DNA of 64,000 bases from DASREM01 sp035652095 (GCA_035652095.1 DASREM010000055.1:124001-188000); one strand, 5' to 3'; counted from the stretch's first letter, positions 1 to 9,112 are shown. Numbers and translations: made by a program. Notes: generated by a model not told the origin, from the letters alone.

Positions 1-564
1 TACCGTAATCGTCGCCGGCGACTGCTGGCTGGTAATGCTGATCGTTGTCGGAGTTGCACCGGTGCTGTCAGTGATGCTCCACGAGGTGGTGGCAGAGACG
101 TCAACGGTTCCCGACATGCCTGAAACCGTGGCCAGGGCAGAGATGGTGCCCGTGGAACCGCGGCTAATCGTCACCTGAGTCGGACTCAAGGTCAGGCCGA
201 TCACGTTATTCAGCGACACGGTAAGAGTAGAAGTCCCGCTCACCGCTCCCGAGGATGCGGTGATGGTGGCAGTTCCGGCGCTCGCCGCGGTGACCTTACC
301 GCCCGAGGTAATCGAAGCGATGTTGCTATCGCTGGTGGACCAGAAAACCCCGCTAGTCAGCGTCTTTGTGCTGCCGTCATCAAATGTGCCGGTTGCGCTC
401 ATCTGCAAGGTGCTTCCCTGCTGAATATTCGGGGCTTGCGGGCCAACCGTCAGGCTGGTCAGGACGGGATCCTGGAAAAACCCCGAGCAGCCAACCAGGC
501 AGGCAAGCAACAAGAGCGTTGTGAATGCAGAGAGTAGTTGCAGCTTCTTCTTGGTGCTCAGCAT
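1..564 (-). CDS. Ig-like (BIG2-type) repeat lipoprotein, 3' part outside window
   Basis: The frame is open from an ATG at 564 down to base 1, so 188 codons are present and the C-terminus lies outside the window. The N-terminus has a basic stretch (KKKLQ), a hydrophobic core and a lipobox ending in LVGC, so it is probably a lipoprotein. The rest is Thr/Ser/Gly-rich and repetitive, with phrases such as GTFDDGSTKTLT and GTATITASSGAVSGTSTLTV that are typical of bacterial Ig-like group 2 domains. At least one full domain and the start of a second are visible. The role is probably adhesive or structural at the cell surface, but the family gives no more specific function. Confidence 0.8.
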   Translation of the reverse strand, partial: MLSTKKKLQLLSAFTTLLLLACLVGCSGFFQDPVLTSLTVGPQAPNIQQGSTLQMSATGTFDDGSTKTLTSGVFWSTSDSNIASITSGGKVTAASAGTATITASSGAVSGTSTLTVSLNNVIGLTLSPTQVTISRGSTGTISALATVSGMSGTVDVSATTSWSITDSTGATPTTISITSQQSPATITV

Positions 565-740
565 CAATCATGACCCCAAAAACTGGCAATTCTGAATGGA
601 GTTGATGTCCTGAATTGTAGCAGAGAAGCCACAGGCAGGACTCTACTCTGTTAACGAAAGAACGCTGAAGGTACAACAACTTGCGAGAAAAAACTGGCAC
701 TCTGGACGCGAATCCGGTCTGCTAAGCTGAAATCAATCGC

Positions 741-2201
741 ATGCTGCCCTCTATTGTTCGCCTGGCTGCCGTTGTCCTACTCTGGCCTGTTGGTGTTGCG
801 CAGTCAAGTTCCACCCCGACTGGGCCACGAGGCAAAGGGTCTCCCCCCGGGGAGACCCTCAAGGTGTGCCCCCGATGTATTCACGCGTATGAAGCTTTCC
901 TGGCCTCCGACGCGCTGAATGGCCGCGGCAGCGCAACTCACGACGAATTGGTCGCGGCTACCTACCTCGCCTCAAAGCTCGAAGAATTCGGGATTACCCC
1001 GGCTGGCGACAATGGCGGGTACCTGCAAAAGGTCCCGCTCATCCGGCGCAAGTTCTCCATCCCGCCGCTGCTTCGATTTTCCGATCCCCAAACCCATGAC
1101 GAGGTCACGTGGAAGCACGGTCTGGAAATGCTGCTGCTGCACACGGGCGATTCAGAGGCAAGCGGCCCGCTGCAAAAAGTAGTGGGCGGCGAAGACGCTC
1201 CCGCAATACAAAAAGGAGCTTTCGTATTGCTGCTCGGCAAGCCGGGCGGGCCGGTTCCAACTCGATCCCAGGCACTCAAAGTCTGGCAGCAGGGGGCGGC
1301 GGCGGTGATGGTCCCCGAAAATCCCGGGTACGGCGCCTACTGGCAACAGCTTGGCGAGAAGATCTTCGGCGGAGGGATTGAACTGCCCGATGCCGGCGGA
1401 AAGGAACCTCTCGATCGCTCCACGCTGATCATGCTGAACGATGACGCGCTGAAACGGATCGAGAAACTTGAAGATGGCATCATCTTCTCGCTCAATGCTC
1501 CGGTTGAAAAAACCGAGAACCTTACCACCTGGAATGTGGTCGGGAAACTTCCGGGCCGGAGCCCTGCTCTGGCGAAGGCAGCGATCCTATTCTCCGCGCA
1601 CTATGACCATCTTGGGATCAGCGAGCCGGTGAATGGAGACTCCATCTACAACGGGGCGGATGATGATGCCTCGGGCGTGGCGGCCGTCCTCGAACTGGCT
1701 CGGGTGCTGAGCTCTGGACGCCGGCCGCGGCGCCCGGTTTTGTTCGCGCTGTTCGGCAGCGAAGAACTTGGCGGCCTTGGCTCTGACTATTTCCGCGATC
1801 ACCCGCCGGTACCGCTCAACCAGATTGCAGCCAACCTGGAATTCGAAATGATCGGCCGTCCCGATCCGAAAATTCCAGCCAACGCCATGTTCCTGTCGGG
1901 ATGGGAGCGCTCAAACCTTGGCCCGGTGCTGGCCCATCATGGAGCGCACCTGGTTGCAGACCCGCACCCGGAACAAAACTTTTTTGCCCGCTCCGATAAT
2001 TTCGAACTGGCAAAACGCGGAGTAGTCGCGCAGACCATCTCCAGCTACGGACTTCATGACGACTATCATCGCCCCAGCGACGACATCGCACATCTCGACT
2101 TCAAGCACATGGAGGATGCGATTCAGTCACTGCTGGCGCCCATTGAATGGCTGGTGAACTCCAGCTTCAGGCCAGCATGGAAGGAAGGCGGCAGGCCGTA
2201 A
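741..2201 (+). CDS. secreted M28 family zinc aminopeptidase with PA-like insert
   Basis: This 486-residue protein has an N-terminal signal peptide (hydrophobic residues about 5-20). The C-terminal half carries all expected M28 di-zinc ligands: HYDH near residue 287, GADDD near 307, the SEE pair near 341 (the first Glu is the general base), an EMIGR segment near 368, and DDYHRPSD with His 443. The middle (about 130-230) resembles a protease-associated domain. The family removes N-terminal residues from peptides outside the cytoplasm. It stands alone, with a 176-bp gap to the divergent lipoprotein gene. Length and motifs are intact, so activity is likely. Substrate specificity cannot be read from the sequence. 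Confidence 0.9.
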   Translation: MLPSIVRLAAVVLLWPVGVAQSSSTPTGPRGKGSPPGETLKVCPRCIHAYEAFLASDALNGRGSATHDELVAATYLASKLEEFGITPAGDNGGYLQKVPLIRRKFSIPPLLRFSDPQTHDEVTWKHGLEMLLLHTGDSEASGPLQKVVGGEDAPAIQKGAFVLLLGKPGGPVPTRSQALKVWQQGAAAVMVPENPGYGAYWQQLGEKIFGGGIELPDAGGKEPLDRSTLIMLNDDALKRIEKLEDGIIFSLNAPVEKTENLTTWNVVGKLPGRSPALAKAAILFSAHYDHLGISEPVNGDSIYNGADDDASGVAAVLELARVLSSGRRPRRPVLFALFGSEELGGLGSDYFRDHPPVPLNQIAANLEFEMIGRPDPKIPANAMFLSGWERSNLGPVLAHHGAHLVADPHPEQNFFARSDNFELAKRGVVAQTISSYGLHDDYHRPSDDIAHLDFKHMEDAIQSLLAPIEWLVNSSFRPAWKEGGRP

Positions 2202-2246
2202 GTGTTCCGTGCAATTGTTCTGGCTGCTGCTCCCCGGAGCATGTCA

Positions 2247-2681
2247 TCAATGCTTCCTTTTTGCCTTCGCGATGCGCTCGTCAATGGGCTTGCGCCCGGC
2301 GAAGCCTTCGCTCACTCCGTGCCAGTGCGTGATTCCCTGCTCGCCAAGTTTCCAGCACAGCAAAATCACCTCCCCTTCCACTCGGCAGGGGAAATCGAGT
2401 AGCCCGATGTCCAAATCCTTCACTTGAACCCCGGTGGCATCGATTTCCGCGATGGCGTCTTTCACGCGCTGAATGGTCTTTTCCCTTTCGGCTTTGCGCC
2501 GCGCCATGTGGACTACGTTCACCAGCAAGCCGCCACTGAGAAACACGCGATGAGCCAGTTCCTGCAGTTCGGCATCTACGGCTTCGATCAGCTTCTTTCC
2601 ATCAATAGCGGTTCGAAGGAGCGATTCGAGTATGGGTAAAAGAGTCTGCGCTTCATCTAGAGAGAAGGTGCGTTCCGCCAT
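2247..2681 (-). CDS. DUF2203 family protein
   Basis: A 144-residue cytoplasmic protein that begins with the family's usual MAERTFSLDEAQTLLP and has the C-terminal core with LLCWKLGE, GITHWHG and FAGRKPI. The first half is predicted to be largely helical. It has no signal peptide or membrane segment. The family is widespread in Acidobacteriota, Firmicutes and Deinococci and has no established function. It is convergent with the M28 peptidase gene and divergent from the SDR gene. The family call is firm; the role is unknown. Confidence 0.85.
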   Translation of the reverse strand: MAERTFSLDEAQTLLPILESLLRTAIDGKKLIEAVDAELQELAHRVFLSGGLLVNVVHMARRKAEREKTIQRVKDAIAEIDATGVQVKDLDIGLLDFPCRVEGEVILLCWKLGEQGITHWHGVSEGFAGRKPIDERIAKAKRKH

Positions 2682-2850
2682 ATAGATACGTCTATTCTAA
2701 TTCATTGCAGAGAGGAAAGGTCCGGGGTTTCAAAGTTCGAAATCCAACTAAGGAACTGCGTGTTTTCGGGCTCTTTGCCAAAGGCGGCCACAATGGAATT
2801 GGGTGTACACTGCTGCCTCGCTGCCGATACACGCGAAAGGAACACACACC

Positions 2851-3717
2851 ATGGCGTCCATACTCATTACTGGAACAAGTACAGGGATCGGGCTCGAAAC
2901 TGCTCTTACCCTGGGTCGGACGGGCCACACCGTATATGCCACCATGCGCAACCCGGCGCGCGCTCCGGAACTGGGGGACAAGGCTGCGCACGAGCGGCTT
3001 CCAATCAAGATTTCGGTCATGGACGTTGACTCGGACAGCTCGGTGAAAACAGCGATCGCCGACATACACAAGGATGCCGGCCACATCGATGTGCTGGTCA
3101 ACAACGCGGGGGTGGAGCGGAATGGATCGGTTGAAGAACTGCCCCTGGACGAATTCCGCGCCGTGATGGAGACCAACTACTTTGGCGCGATCCGGTGCAT
3201 TCAAGAGGTGGTCCCGCATATGCGCCGGCGCAAGAGTGGATGCGTCATCAACGTAAGCTCGGTAGCCGGTCGCATCGCCACTTCCCCGCTTGCGCCCTAC
3301 ACCGCCTCCAAGTTCGCCTTGGAAGCGCTCAGCGAGGCTCTCGCCCAGGAGATGAAGACTTTCAACGTGCGAGTCGCGGTGGTCCAGCCCGGTATTATCG
3401 ACACGCCGATGGCGCGTCGATTGGAAGATCCGAGCAACGGTTCCCAGTATGCGCAGCAACGACGCTTCGGCCATCTATTCGCCGCGGCACTTAAGAATCC
3501 GGCGTCACCGTCCCTTGTAGCTCAGAAAATCCAGGAAATCATCGAGAGCGGAACATGGCAACTGCGACACCCGGTCGGGCCTGACGCGCTGCCTTTTCTG
3601 GGATGGCGTAACTCAATGACCGATGAGCAATGGGTGGACATCCACGCCGCAGACGACGAGACCTGGTACAAGCGCATGGAGCACGACTTCGGTCTTACCA
3701 TTCGCCCCAAAAACTGA
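2851..3717 (+). CDS. short-chain dehydrogenase/reductase (SDR)
   Basis: This 288-residue classical SDR has the cofactor motif TGTSTGIG at residues 7-14, the NNAG motif near residue 87, the catalytic Ser in NVSSVAG and Tyr150 in YTASK. The start at 2851 is preferred over the upstream in-frame TTG at 2803 because GAAAGGA lies just before it and the Rossmann strand follows directly (MASILITG). The extended C-terminus after the PGIIDTPMA substrate loop resembles the 17-beta-hydroxysteroid dehydrogenase-like group. It uses NAD(P)H to interconvert an alcohol and a ketone; the substrate is not evident. It stands alone between divergent DUF2203 and convergent moaA. Confidence 0.88.
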   Translation: MASILITGTSTGIGLETALTLGRTGHTVYATMRNPARAPELGDKAAHERLPIKISVMDVDSDSSVKTAIADIHKDAGHIDVLVNNAGVERNGSVEELPLDEFRAVMETNYFGAIRCIQEVVPHMRRRKSGCVINVSSVAGRIATSPLAPYTASKFALEALSEALAQEMKTFNVRVAVVQPGIIDTPMARRLEDPSNGSQYAQQRRFGHLFAAALKNPASPSLVAQKIQEIIESGTWQLRHPVGPDALPFLGWRNSMTDEQWVDIHAADDETWYKRMEHDFGLTIRPKN

Positions 3718-3728
3718 GCGCCGGAGAG

Positions 3729-4718
3729 CTATCCGCCGATGTGCACCATGGTGCGGGAGGCGGGCACAAAGTCGGGTTCACCGATATGGTGGCGCTCTTC
3801 TTTTCTCTGCACCACGTCCTGAATGAAGGCAACAAGCTGTTCGTCGGAGGCGCCGCGCCGCATCAGGCCATGCAGATCGTGGTCCCAAACCGAAAACAGG
3901 CAGGTGCGAATCTTTCCATCCGAGGTGATGCGGATCCGGCTGCAGTGACCGCAGAAAGGATGGGATACCGGCGCGATGATTCCGATCTCTCCGATGCCAT
4001 CGTCGAAGCGGTAGCGGCGGGCAGTCTCACTGTGCTCGTGTGGGGTCTCGACCAGCGGTCGAAACTCTCCCATGCGATGCAAGATCTCATCCAGCGTGAC
4101 TACGGTGCTGGGCGTCCACTTGCGATCCTCCTCGAGCGGCATGAATTCAATGAACCGCACAATAACGTTTTCTTCCCGGGCAAACATCCCGAAGGGAATG
4201 ATCTGGTCCTCGTTGAAGCCGCGCATCAGCACGCAATTGACTTTGACCGGGCCCAGGCCCAAGTCGCGGGCCGCCCGAATTCCCGCCAGCACGCTGTCAA
4301 AGCCGTTCGGTACGCGGGTAATGCGGGCAAAGCGGTCGGGGTCCACCGCGTCCATGGAGACCGTGACCCGGCGCAGGCCGGCATCTTTCAGAGGCTTTGC
4401 CATTTCGGCAAGAAGGTGCCCGTTCGTCGTGAGGGCGATGTCGAGAGGCTGACCCTCGGGAGTATGCAACTGCGAGACATCGCGCACGAAGTTCACGACG
4501 CCATTGCGCAGCAGCGGCTCGCCTCCGGTGATGCGGACCTTATTGATCCCAAGCGCGACCAGCACACGCGTCATGCGCAGGTAGTCGGCAAACGGCAGGT
4601 CGGAATACATCGCCCCGTCGTTGCCAGTGCGGCAATAAACACACTTATAGTTGCAGTGATCGGTGACCGAGATCCGCAGATCGCGAATGGGGCGCCCGAA
4701 TTTGTCGGAAAGCGGCAT
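3729..4718 (-). CDS. moaA: GTP 3',8-cyclase (molybdenum cofactor biosynthesis)
   Basis: This 329-residue radical SAM enzyme catalyses the first step of molybdopterin synthesis, rearranging GTP to 3',8-cyclo-7,8-dihydro-GTP with MoaC acting next. The N-terminal cluster motif is C22-x3-C26-x2-C29. The substrate-side cluster ligands are C256, C259 and C273 (CGHC then TCLF). The protein ends in the conserved Gly-Gly tail needed for catalysis. TGGEP for SAM binding is present. The ATG is preceded at close range by an inverted repeat (4721-4817) and a long, possibly structured leader. No other moa gene is in the window. Confidence 0.96.
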   Translation of the reverse strand: MPLSDKFGRPIRDLRISVTDHCNYKCVYCRTGNDGAMYSDLPFADYLRMTRVLVALGINKVRITGGEPLLRNGVVNFVRDVSQLHTPEGQPLDIALTTNGHLLAEMAKPLKDAGLRRVTVSMDAVDPDRFARITRVPNGFDSVLAGIRAARDLGLGPVKVNCVLMRGFNEDQIIPFGMFAREENVIVRFIEFMPLEEDRKWTPSTVVTLDEILHRMGEFRPLVETPHEHSETARRYRFDDGIGEIGIIAPVSHPFCGHCSRIRITSDGKIRTCLFSVWDHDLHGLMRRGASDEQLVAFIQDVVQRKEERHHIGEPDFVPASRTMVHIGG

Positions 4719-4720
4719 TT

Positions 4721-4817
4721 AGCATCAGCACTCGGCACTCAGCACTCAGCCGAATACAACGCGGCCTCGGTTTTCGGCAGAGGACCTTTACAGGCTGAAT
4801 GCCGAGTGCTGATTGCT
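4721..4817. repeat. imperfect inverted repeat abutting the moaA start
   Basis: The left arm (4721-4743, AGCATCAGCACTCGGCA...) and right arm (4794-4817, GCTGAATGCCGAGTGCTGAT...) are reverse complements apart from one indel and one substitution, with about 50 bp between them. Further CAGCACTCAGC and GCTGAATAC copies follow each arm, so the arms are themselves short tandem variants of an AGCACTCGGC/AGCACTCAGC unit. It resembles a REP-like dispersed palindrome more than a terminator, as no T-run follows. It begins only 3 bp upstream of the moaA ATG, so it would be transcribed in the leader. Confidence 0.7.
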
Positions 4818-4860
4818 GAATACTTGGAAAGGAAACAAAGCAGGCAGGAACAACTCCGGC

Positions 4861-5013
4861 AAGCATTTCCTTTCCAATGGCTCCTCACGAAGCCGGGAGG
4901 CATGGGCGTTTCCACGCATGCCCTTGGGGTAGCATTTGCGACGCTACTCCCTCGCCGCCCGGGCCAGGGTATACCCACAGGACCAAGCGGTCGGAAACTC
5001 AACTCCCATTATA
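4861..5013 (-). promoter_or_regulatory. candidate structured moaA leader with a -10 box
   Basis: The moaA-upstream gap (4719-5104) holds no convincing gene. On the minus strand a TATAAT (5008-5013) has no good -35 partner. Downstream of it are nested pairings: a GGGTATACCC palindrome, GTAGC/GCTAC flanking a 9-nt loop, a GGCAT/ATGCC stem around a GCGT-GGAA-ACGC hairpin, then CCTCCCGGC followed by a GGCT/AGCC pair. A GAAA-containing hairpin followed by GCCTCC in front of moaA is reminiscent of the molybdenum-cofactor riboswitch. I could not test this against the consensus, so the assignment is tentative. Confidence 0.3.
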
Positions 5014-5104
5014 GAGTGTGGAAGGCGCTAAAGAGCTTCAATGTTTCAGGGCTCTCTGGATGGCCCTGTTCGGCAAGCTTGCAGCCGATGGTTTTGCGGA
5101 CATA

Positions 5105-6820
5105 TCACATTCCGTCGTAGTTTGGCCCGCCGCCGCCCTCGGGCGGCACCCACGTGATGATCTGGTAGGGATCCATGATGTCGCAGGTTTTGCAATGCAC
5201 ACAGTTTGACGGGTTAAGGCTGATGCGCTTGCCGTTCGGCGCAGAGCTATCGTCCACCATCTCGTAAACGTTGGCGGGGCAGAAATTCTGGCAGGGACTG
5301 CCGAATTCTTTTACACAGCGCTGCTCGCAGACCGTGGTGTCATGAATTACCAGGTGCGCGGGCTGATCTTCTTCGTGCTTCGTCCCTGAGTGATAGAGAT
5401 CGGTGAGCTTGTCAAAGGTGATTTTGCCGTCGCCCTTCGCTGGACCGAGCAGATGGGCTTCGGCTCCGCCGTTCGCAGGAAGCTGCGTCAGCGGCTTCAT
5501 GTGCTTGTATCCGGGAGTACCGTCGTAGCGCGCCCGCAGACCCCGGCCGCCGGTGAATTGCTGCACACCGGCGTGGAACATGCCAGCCCAGAAGCCCTTT
5601 TCAAATCCCTGGTGGAAGTTTCGAACCTTCCAGAGCTCGTCTTTGATCCAGCTGCTTTCGACTCTCTTCTGGAAGGCCCCCAGAGCGGCTGATGAGGCAT
5701 CGTCTTTCTTCAGGGCTTCCAAAGCAGTCTCGGCGGCCAGCATGCCACTCTTTATGGCGAGATGAATCCCCTTCAGCCGCTGCGAGTTGAGGAATCCTGC
5801 GGAGTCGCCGAGAATCATCCACCCATCGCCGGCGACCGGTGGAATCGCCCACCATCCACCGTAGGGTAGCGACTTGGCGCCATAGCGGATCATCTTGCCG
5901 CCTTCGAGCAGCTTGGCAACGAACGGATGTTGCTTGAAATCCTGCAATACCTTTTGCGGGTCAAGACGCGGATCGGGATAGTCCAGGCCGGTGACAAATC
6001 CCAGGGAGACAACGTTGTCCTTCGAGCCATAAATCCACGCTCCACCATATTCCCTGGTGGTAAGCGGCCAGCCCATGGTGTAAATCACTTCTCCGGCTGC
6101 AATTCGGCCCGACGGTACCTCCCACAACTCTTTCACACCCTGGCCGTAAGTTTGCGGATTGCGATCCTTGGCAAGATCGAATTTCGTGATCAGCTGCTTG
6201 GTGAGCGATCCGCGGGTGCCTTCGGCCAGAATAACGATCTTTGCTTTCAGATCGTAGCCGGGTTCGAAATTGGATTTCTTTTCGTTCTGCTTATCCACGC
6301 CTTTATCGTCGGTGCGAACGCCGATAACACGGTTGCCGTCATAAAGGAGTTCTGAGCCGGCGAATCCGGTGAAGATGGTGATTCCCGTCTCTTCCACTTT
6401 GCCGCCCAGCCACTTCACGAAGCGGTTAATCGAAATCACGTAGTTCCCATGGTCGCGCAGCGGCGGCGGGGTGATGGGAAACTTGAACTTGCCCTTCTCC
6501 GTGAGAAAGTAAACCGACTCCTTCGTCACTTCGGCATCGAGCGGCGCTTCTTTTTCAAAACCCGGCAGCAATTCGCGCATGGAGCGCGGGTCGAGCAGCG
6601 CGCCGGACAGGCAATGCTGTCCAATCTCGCGGGCTTTCTCGAGGACGTAGATGTTTTCTTTGCTGAGCGGCGCGTCAGGATTTTTGGCGTTGTGCTCATC
6701 GATCAATTGCGAGAGACGCAGCGCGCACGCCATGCCGGCCGGGCCACCGCCGACGATGACAACATCGGCGGGCATCTCGGGGCGGTCAACACCTTCGATA
6801 GGCTTGCGGAAAATGAGCAT
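5105..6820 (-). CDS. electron transfer flavoprotein-quinone oxidoreductase
   Basis: This 571-residue enzyme takes electrons from reduced ETF and passes them to the membrane quinone pool. The N-terminus has the FAD dinucleotide motif GGGPAG (about residues 24-29). A central segment reads GDSAGFLNSQRLKGIHLA, and the C-terminal ferredoxin-like domain has CxxxC and NCVHCKTCDI cysteines for the 4Fe-4S cluster. I chose the ATG at 6820 rather than the far upstream start because MLIFRKP leads directly into the Rossmann fold. Next upstream on the same strand are etfA and etfB, so the operon order is etfB, small membrane protein, etfA, ETF-QO. Confidence 0.93.
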   Translation of the reverse strand: MLIFRKPIEGVDRPEMPADVVIVGGGPAGMACALRLSQLIDEHNAKNPDAPLSKENIYVLEKAREIGQHCLSGALLDPRSMRELLPGFEKEAPLDAEVTKESVYFLTEKGKFKFPITPPPLRDHGNYVISINRFVKWLGGKVEETGITIFTGFAGSELLYDGNRVIGVRTDDKGVDKQNEKKSNFEPGYDLKAKIVILAEGTRGSLTKQLITKFDLAKDRNPQTYGQGVKELWEVPSGRIAAGEVIYTMGWPLTTREYGGAWIYGSKDNVVSLGFVTGLDYPDPRLDPQKVLQDFKQHPFVAKLLEGGKMIRYGAKSLPYGGWWAIPPVAGDGWMILGDSAGFLNSQRLKGIHLAIKSGMLAAETALEALKKDDASSAALGAFQKRVESSWIKDELWKVRNFHQGFEKGFWAGMFHAGVQQFTGGRGLRARYDGTPGYKHMKPLTQLPANGGAEAHLLGPAKGDGKITFDKLTDLYHSGTKHEEDQPAHLVIHDTTVCEQRCVKEFGSPCQNFCPANVYEMVDDSSAPNGKRISLNPSNCVHCKTCDIMDPYQIITWVPPEGGGGPNYDGM

Positions 6821-6894
6821 AATGGAACTGGTCACAGGCCTGCACAGATCATTCACGGATAGGTTCACTCTCGCTCCGTGAGAATCCGTGGCGA

Positions 6895-7887
6895 CTAGCT
6901 TCCTGCTTTCGCCTTCTTCACTTCCTCGATAAGCGGAGGCACGATGTCGAACAGATTTCCTACTACTGCGTAATCGGCGATTTCAAAAATCGGGGCTTCA
7001 GAGTCTTTATTGATCGCGATGATCGTGCGCGCGCCCTTCATTCCTACGATGTGCTGGATGGCCCCGCTGATTCCAAGCGCCAGGTAGACTTTGGGCGCGA
7101 CAGTCTGGCCGGAAGATCCGATCTGGCGGTCCATGGGCAGCCAACCTGAATCGCAAATCGGGCGCGATGCCGCAATCTCCCCGCCCAAAGCTTCGGCAAG
7201 CTGCCTGGCAATCTCAATGTTCTTCTGCTCTTTGATTCCGCGTCCCACCGCGACAATGATCTCGGCCTGCGTCAGGTCCACCGCCTGCTTGGCTTCTTTG
7301 AAAACTTCCTGCGGCTTGTTGCGGACGGCGCCCTCGGCAATCTCTGCTTGCACGGTCTCCACTGAAGCGGCGGAAGCACCCGCTTCGACTTTATCTCCGC
7401 GATAGGCCCCGTTCTGAAAAGTGACGAACCATGGCGCATCGGAGCTGAAACTCACATCCGCCGCAAGTTTGCCCTGGAACATCTGGCGGGTGAAAAGGAG
7501 CTTCTCTCCCTCTTTCTTGAACCCAATGCAGTCGCTGATCGCGCTGCGCCCCATCGCGCTAGCAAGTTTGGGAACGAAGTCGCGCACCTGGTAGGTGTGT
7601 GGCATGAGCACAATCTGGGCCGGATGCGACGTGAGGAACTGCTTCAGCGCGGCAGCGAAAGCATCCGGCGTGTATGGCTCGAGCCGGGCCGACTCGATGT
7701 CGTACACTTTGCCGACTTTCTTACCGGCAACTTCGCTGGCCACGCCGCCGACATTGTTGCCGACAACAGCAGCTTCCAGCGCCCATCCAGTTTCGGCCGC
7801 GAGGGCCTGCCCGGCAGTAAGCGTCTCCCACGAAACGCGGTTCAGTTTTCCTTCGCGCTGCTCCACCACAACCAGAATCGTATTCAT
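6895..7887 (-). CDS. etfA: electron transfer flavoprotein subunit alpha
   Basis: This 330-residue subunit has the C-terminal FAD-binding domain typical of EtfA: VAVGRGIKEQKN, SRPICDSGWLP, RQIGSSGQTVAPKVYLALGISGAIQH and AINKDSEAPIFEIADY. The ATG at 7887 (MNTILVVVE) is the standard N-terminus; the reading frame extends upstream without homology. With EtfB it accepts electrons from acyl-CoA dehydrogenases and hands them to ETF-QO, encoded 74 bp downstream. The acyl-CoA dehydrogenase at 58.3 kb is a plausible donor in the same genome segment. Confidence 0.95.
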   Translation of the reverse strand: MNTILVVVEQREGKLNRVSWETLTAGQALAAETGWALEAAVVGNNVGGVASEVAGKKVGKVYDIESARLEPYTPDAFAAALKQFLTSHPAQIVLMPHTYQVRDFVPKLASAMGRSAISDCIGFKKEGEKLLFTRQMFQGKLAADVSFSSDAPWFVTFQNGAYRGDKVEAGASAASVETVQAEIAEGAVRNKPQEVFKEAKQAVDLTQAEIIVAVGRGIKEQKNIEIARQLAEALGGEIAASRPICDSGWLPMDRQIGSSGQTVAPKVYLALGISGAIQHIVGMKGARTIIAINKDSEAPIFEIADYAVVGNLFDIVPPLIEEVKKAKAGS

Positions 7888-7903
7888 TTTGGCTTCTTGC
7901 GTA

Positions 7904-8164
7904 TCAGGATTTGCGGGAACTCTGAGCGATGCCTCGCGCTCGCCTGCGAACGCCAACCGCAATCAGCATGGCGCCCAGACTCCCTTGTGCCACGACCCAC
8001 CACAGCCACATGTGCGAACCGCTTCGGATGCCGGTGTATACAAACATCAGAAGCAGCAGATCTACGATCAGCAAAACCTTGCCTACGGTGATCATGGCTG
8101 CGCCTACCCGTGCGCCGCCGATCCCCGCTTCGTCTTTGATTCGAACGTAATTTGTGTCCGGCAT
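7904..8164 (-). CDS. small two-TM membrane protein inside the etf operon
   Basis: An 86-residue protein starting at the ATG at 8164 (MPDTNYVRIKDEAG). It has two hydrophobic segments, about residues 24-44 and 53-73, and a basic C-terminus (RRRARGIAQSSRKS). It lies between etfB (37 bp) and etfA (16 bp) on the same strand, so it is probably cotranscribed. I do not recognise a family. The position suggests a link to the flavoprotein system or the membrane, but nothing in the sequence shows one. Confidence 0.65.
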   Translation of the reverse strand: MPDTNYVRIKDEAGIGGARVGAAMITVGKVLLIVDLLLLMFVYTGIRSGSHMWLWWVVAQGSLGAMLIAVGVRRRARGIAQSSRKS

Positions 8165-8201
8165 AGCATTGGTTGGATGCCTGCCAGTCAAGCCGCGGTA
8201 C

Positions 8202-8972
8202 CTAGAACGCTCTTACCTCGTTGCGCAGCTTGTCAACCAGCTTCTTGGCGACCTCGCCCGCCGGACCTTCCAGGACCTCGGTATTCTTGGTTTTCTGCGG
8301 AACGTAAAGCTTCTCGATCTTTTGCAGGTTTTGTCCCAGCGCGGATTGCACCTCCGCCAGGGTAACTTTCCGCAAAGGTTTGTTTTTGGCCTGCTTGATC
8401 CCGATCAGGGTTGCATAACGCAGCTTATTGATACCCGACTGAATGGTGAGAACCGCCGGCAGCGGCATATCTACATACTGGAAGTACCCAGCCTCGAGCT
8501 CGCGCTTGACCCGGATGCCGCTCTCGTTCTTCTCAATGTGCATGATGATGGTTGCATGCGGCCATCCCAGCAGCTCGGCCAGCACCACGCCAGTCTGGGC
8601 ATAGCCATAATCGTCCGACTGCAGTCCGGTGAAGATCAGGTCAAACTTCTCGTCCTTGATGGCTGCGGCAAACGCTTTGGCGGTGTTGAAAGCGTCCAGC
8701 CCGACAAAGGCGTTATCTTCCAGGTGAATGGCGCGATCCGCACCCTTGGCCAGCGCTTCGCGAAGCACCTGCTGGGCCCGCGCCGGCCCTGAGGTGATGA
8801 CCACCACTTCTCCGCTGTGCTTTTCTTTTTGCCGCAGCGCCTCTTCCAGGGCGTAAGCATCCGGCTCGTTCACTTCGTAGGAAACGTCTTCACGGATCCA
8901 GGTACCGGTTTCATTGAGCTTCAGGGGAGCATCTTTCTGTGGCACCTGTTTCATGCAGACCAGGATCTTCAA
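8202..8972 (-). CDS. etfB: electron transfer flavoprotein subunit beta
   Basis: This 256-residue subunit has the classical EtfB start MKILVCMKQVP, the LNEPDAYALEEAL-like segment (NEPDAYALEEAL), VVVITSGP and the AMP/FAD-site region TGLQSDDYGYAQTG. It pairs with EtfA to form the soluble electron carrier. It is the first gene of a leftward four-gene group with the small membrane protein, etfA and ETF-QO. Length and motifs agree with the family. Confidence 0.95.
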   Translation of the reverse strand: MKILVCMKQVPQKDAPLKLNETGTWIREDVSYEVNEPDAYALEEALRQKEKHSGEVVVITSGPARAQQVLREALAKGADRAIHLEDNAFVGLDAFNTAKAFAAAIKDEKFDLIFTGLQSDDYGYAQTGVVLAELLGWPHATIIMHIEKNESGIRVKRELEAGYFQYVDMPLPAVLTIQSGINKLRYATLIGIKQAKNKPLRKVTLAEVQSALGQNLQKIEKLYVPQKTKNTEVLEGPAGEVAKKLVDKLRNEVRAF

Positions 8973-9112
8973 GGCGGACTCCTCGCGCCCCAGTGCGTTC
9001 CGAGAGCACCAGGGAAACTGGTTAGTATAAATGACAGTTCAGGAAATGCGCCTGGCAATTCGCCCCAGCGGAGACCGACTTTCCGTTTCCGGACTGAAGG
9101 AGGTTGCCGAAC

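Noticed and set aside
3630..5120. 496-residue plus-strand frame across moaA
   Set aside because: It covers the MoaA gene in antisense and has no recognisable domain, so it is a shadow.
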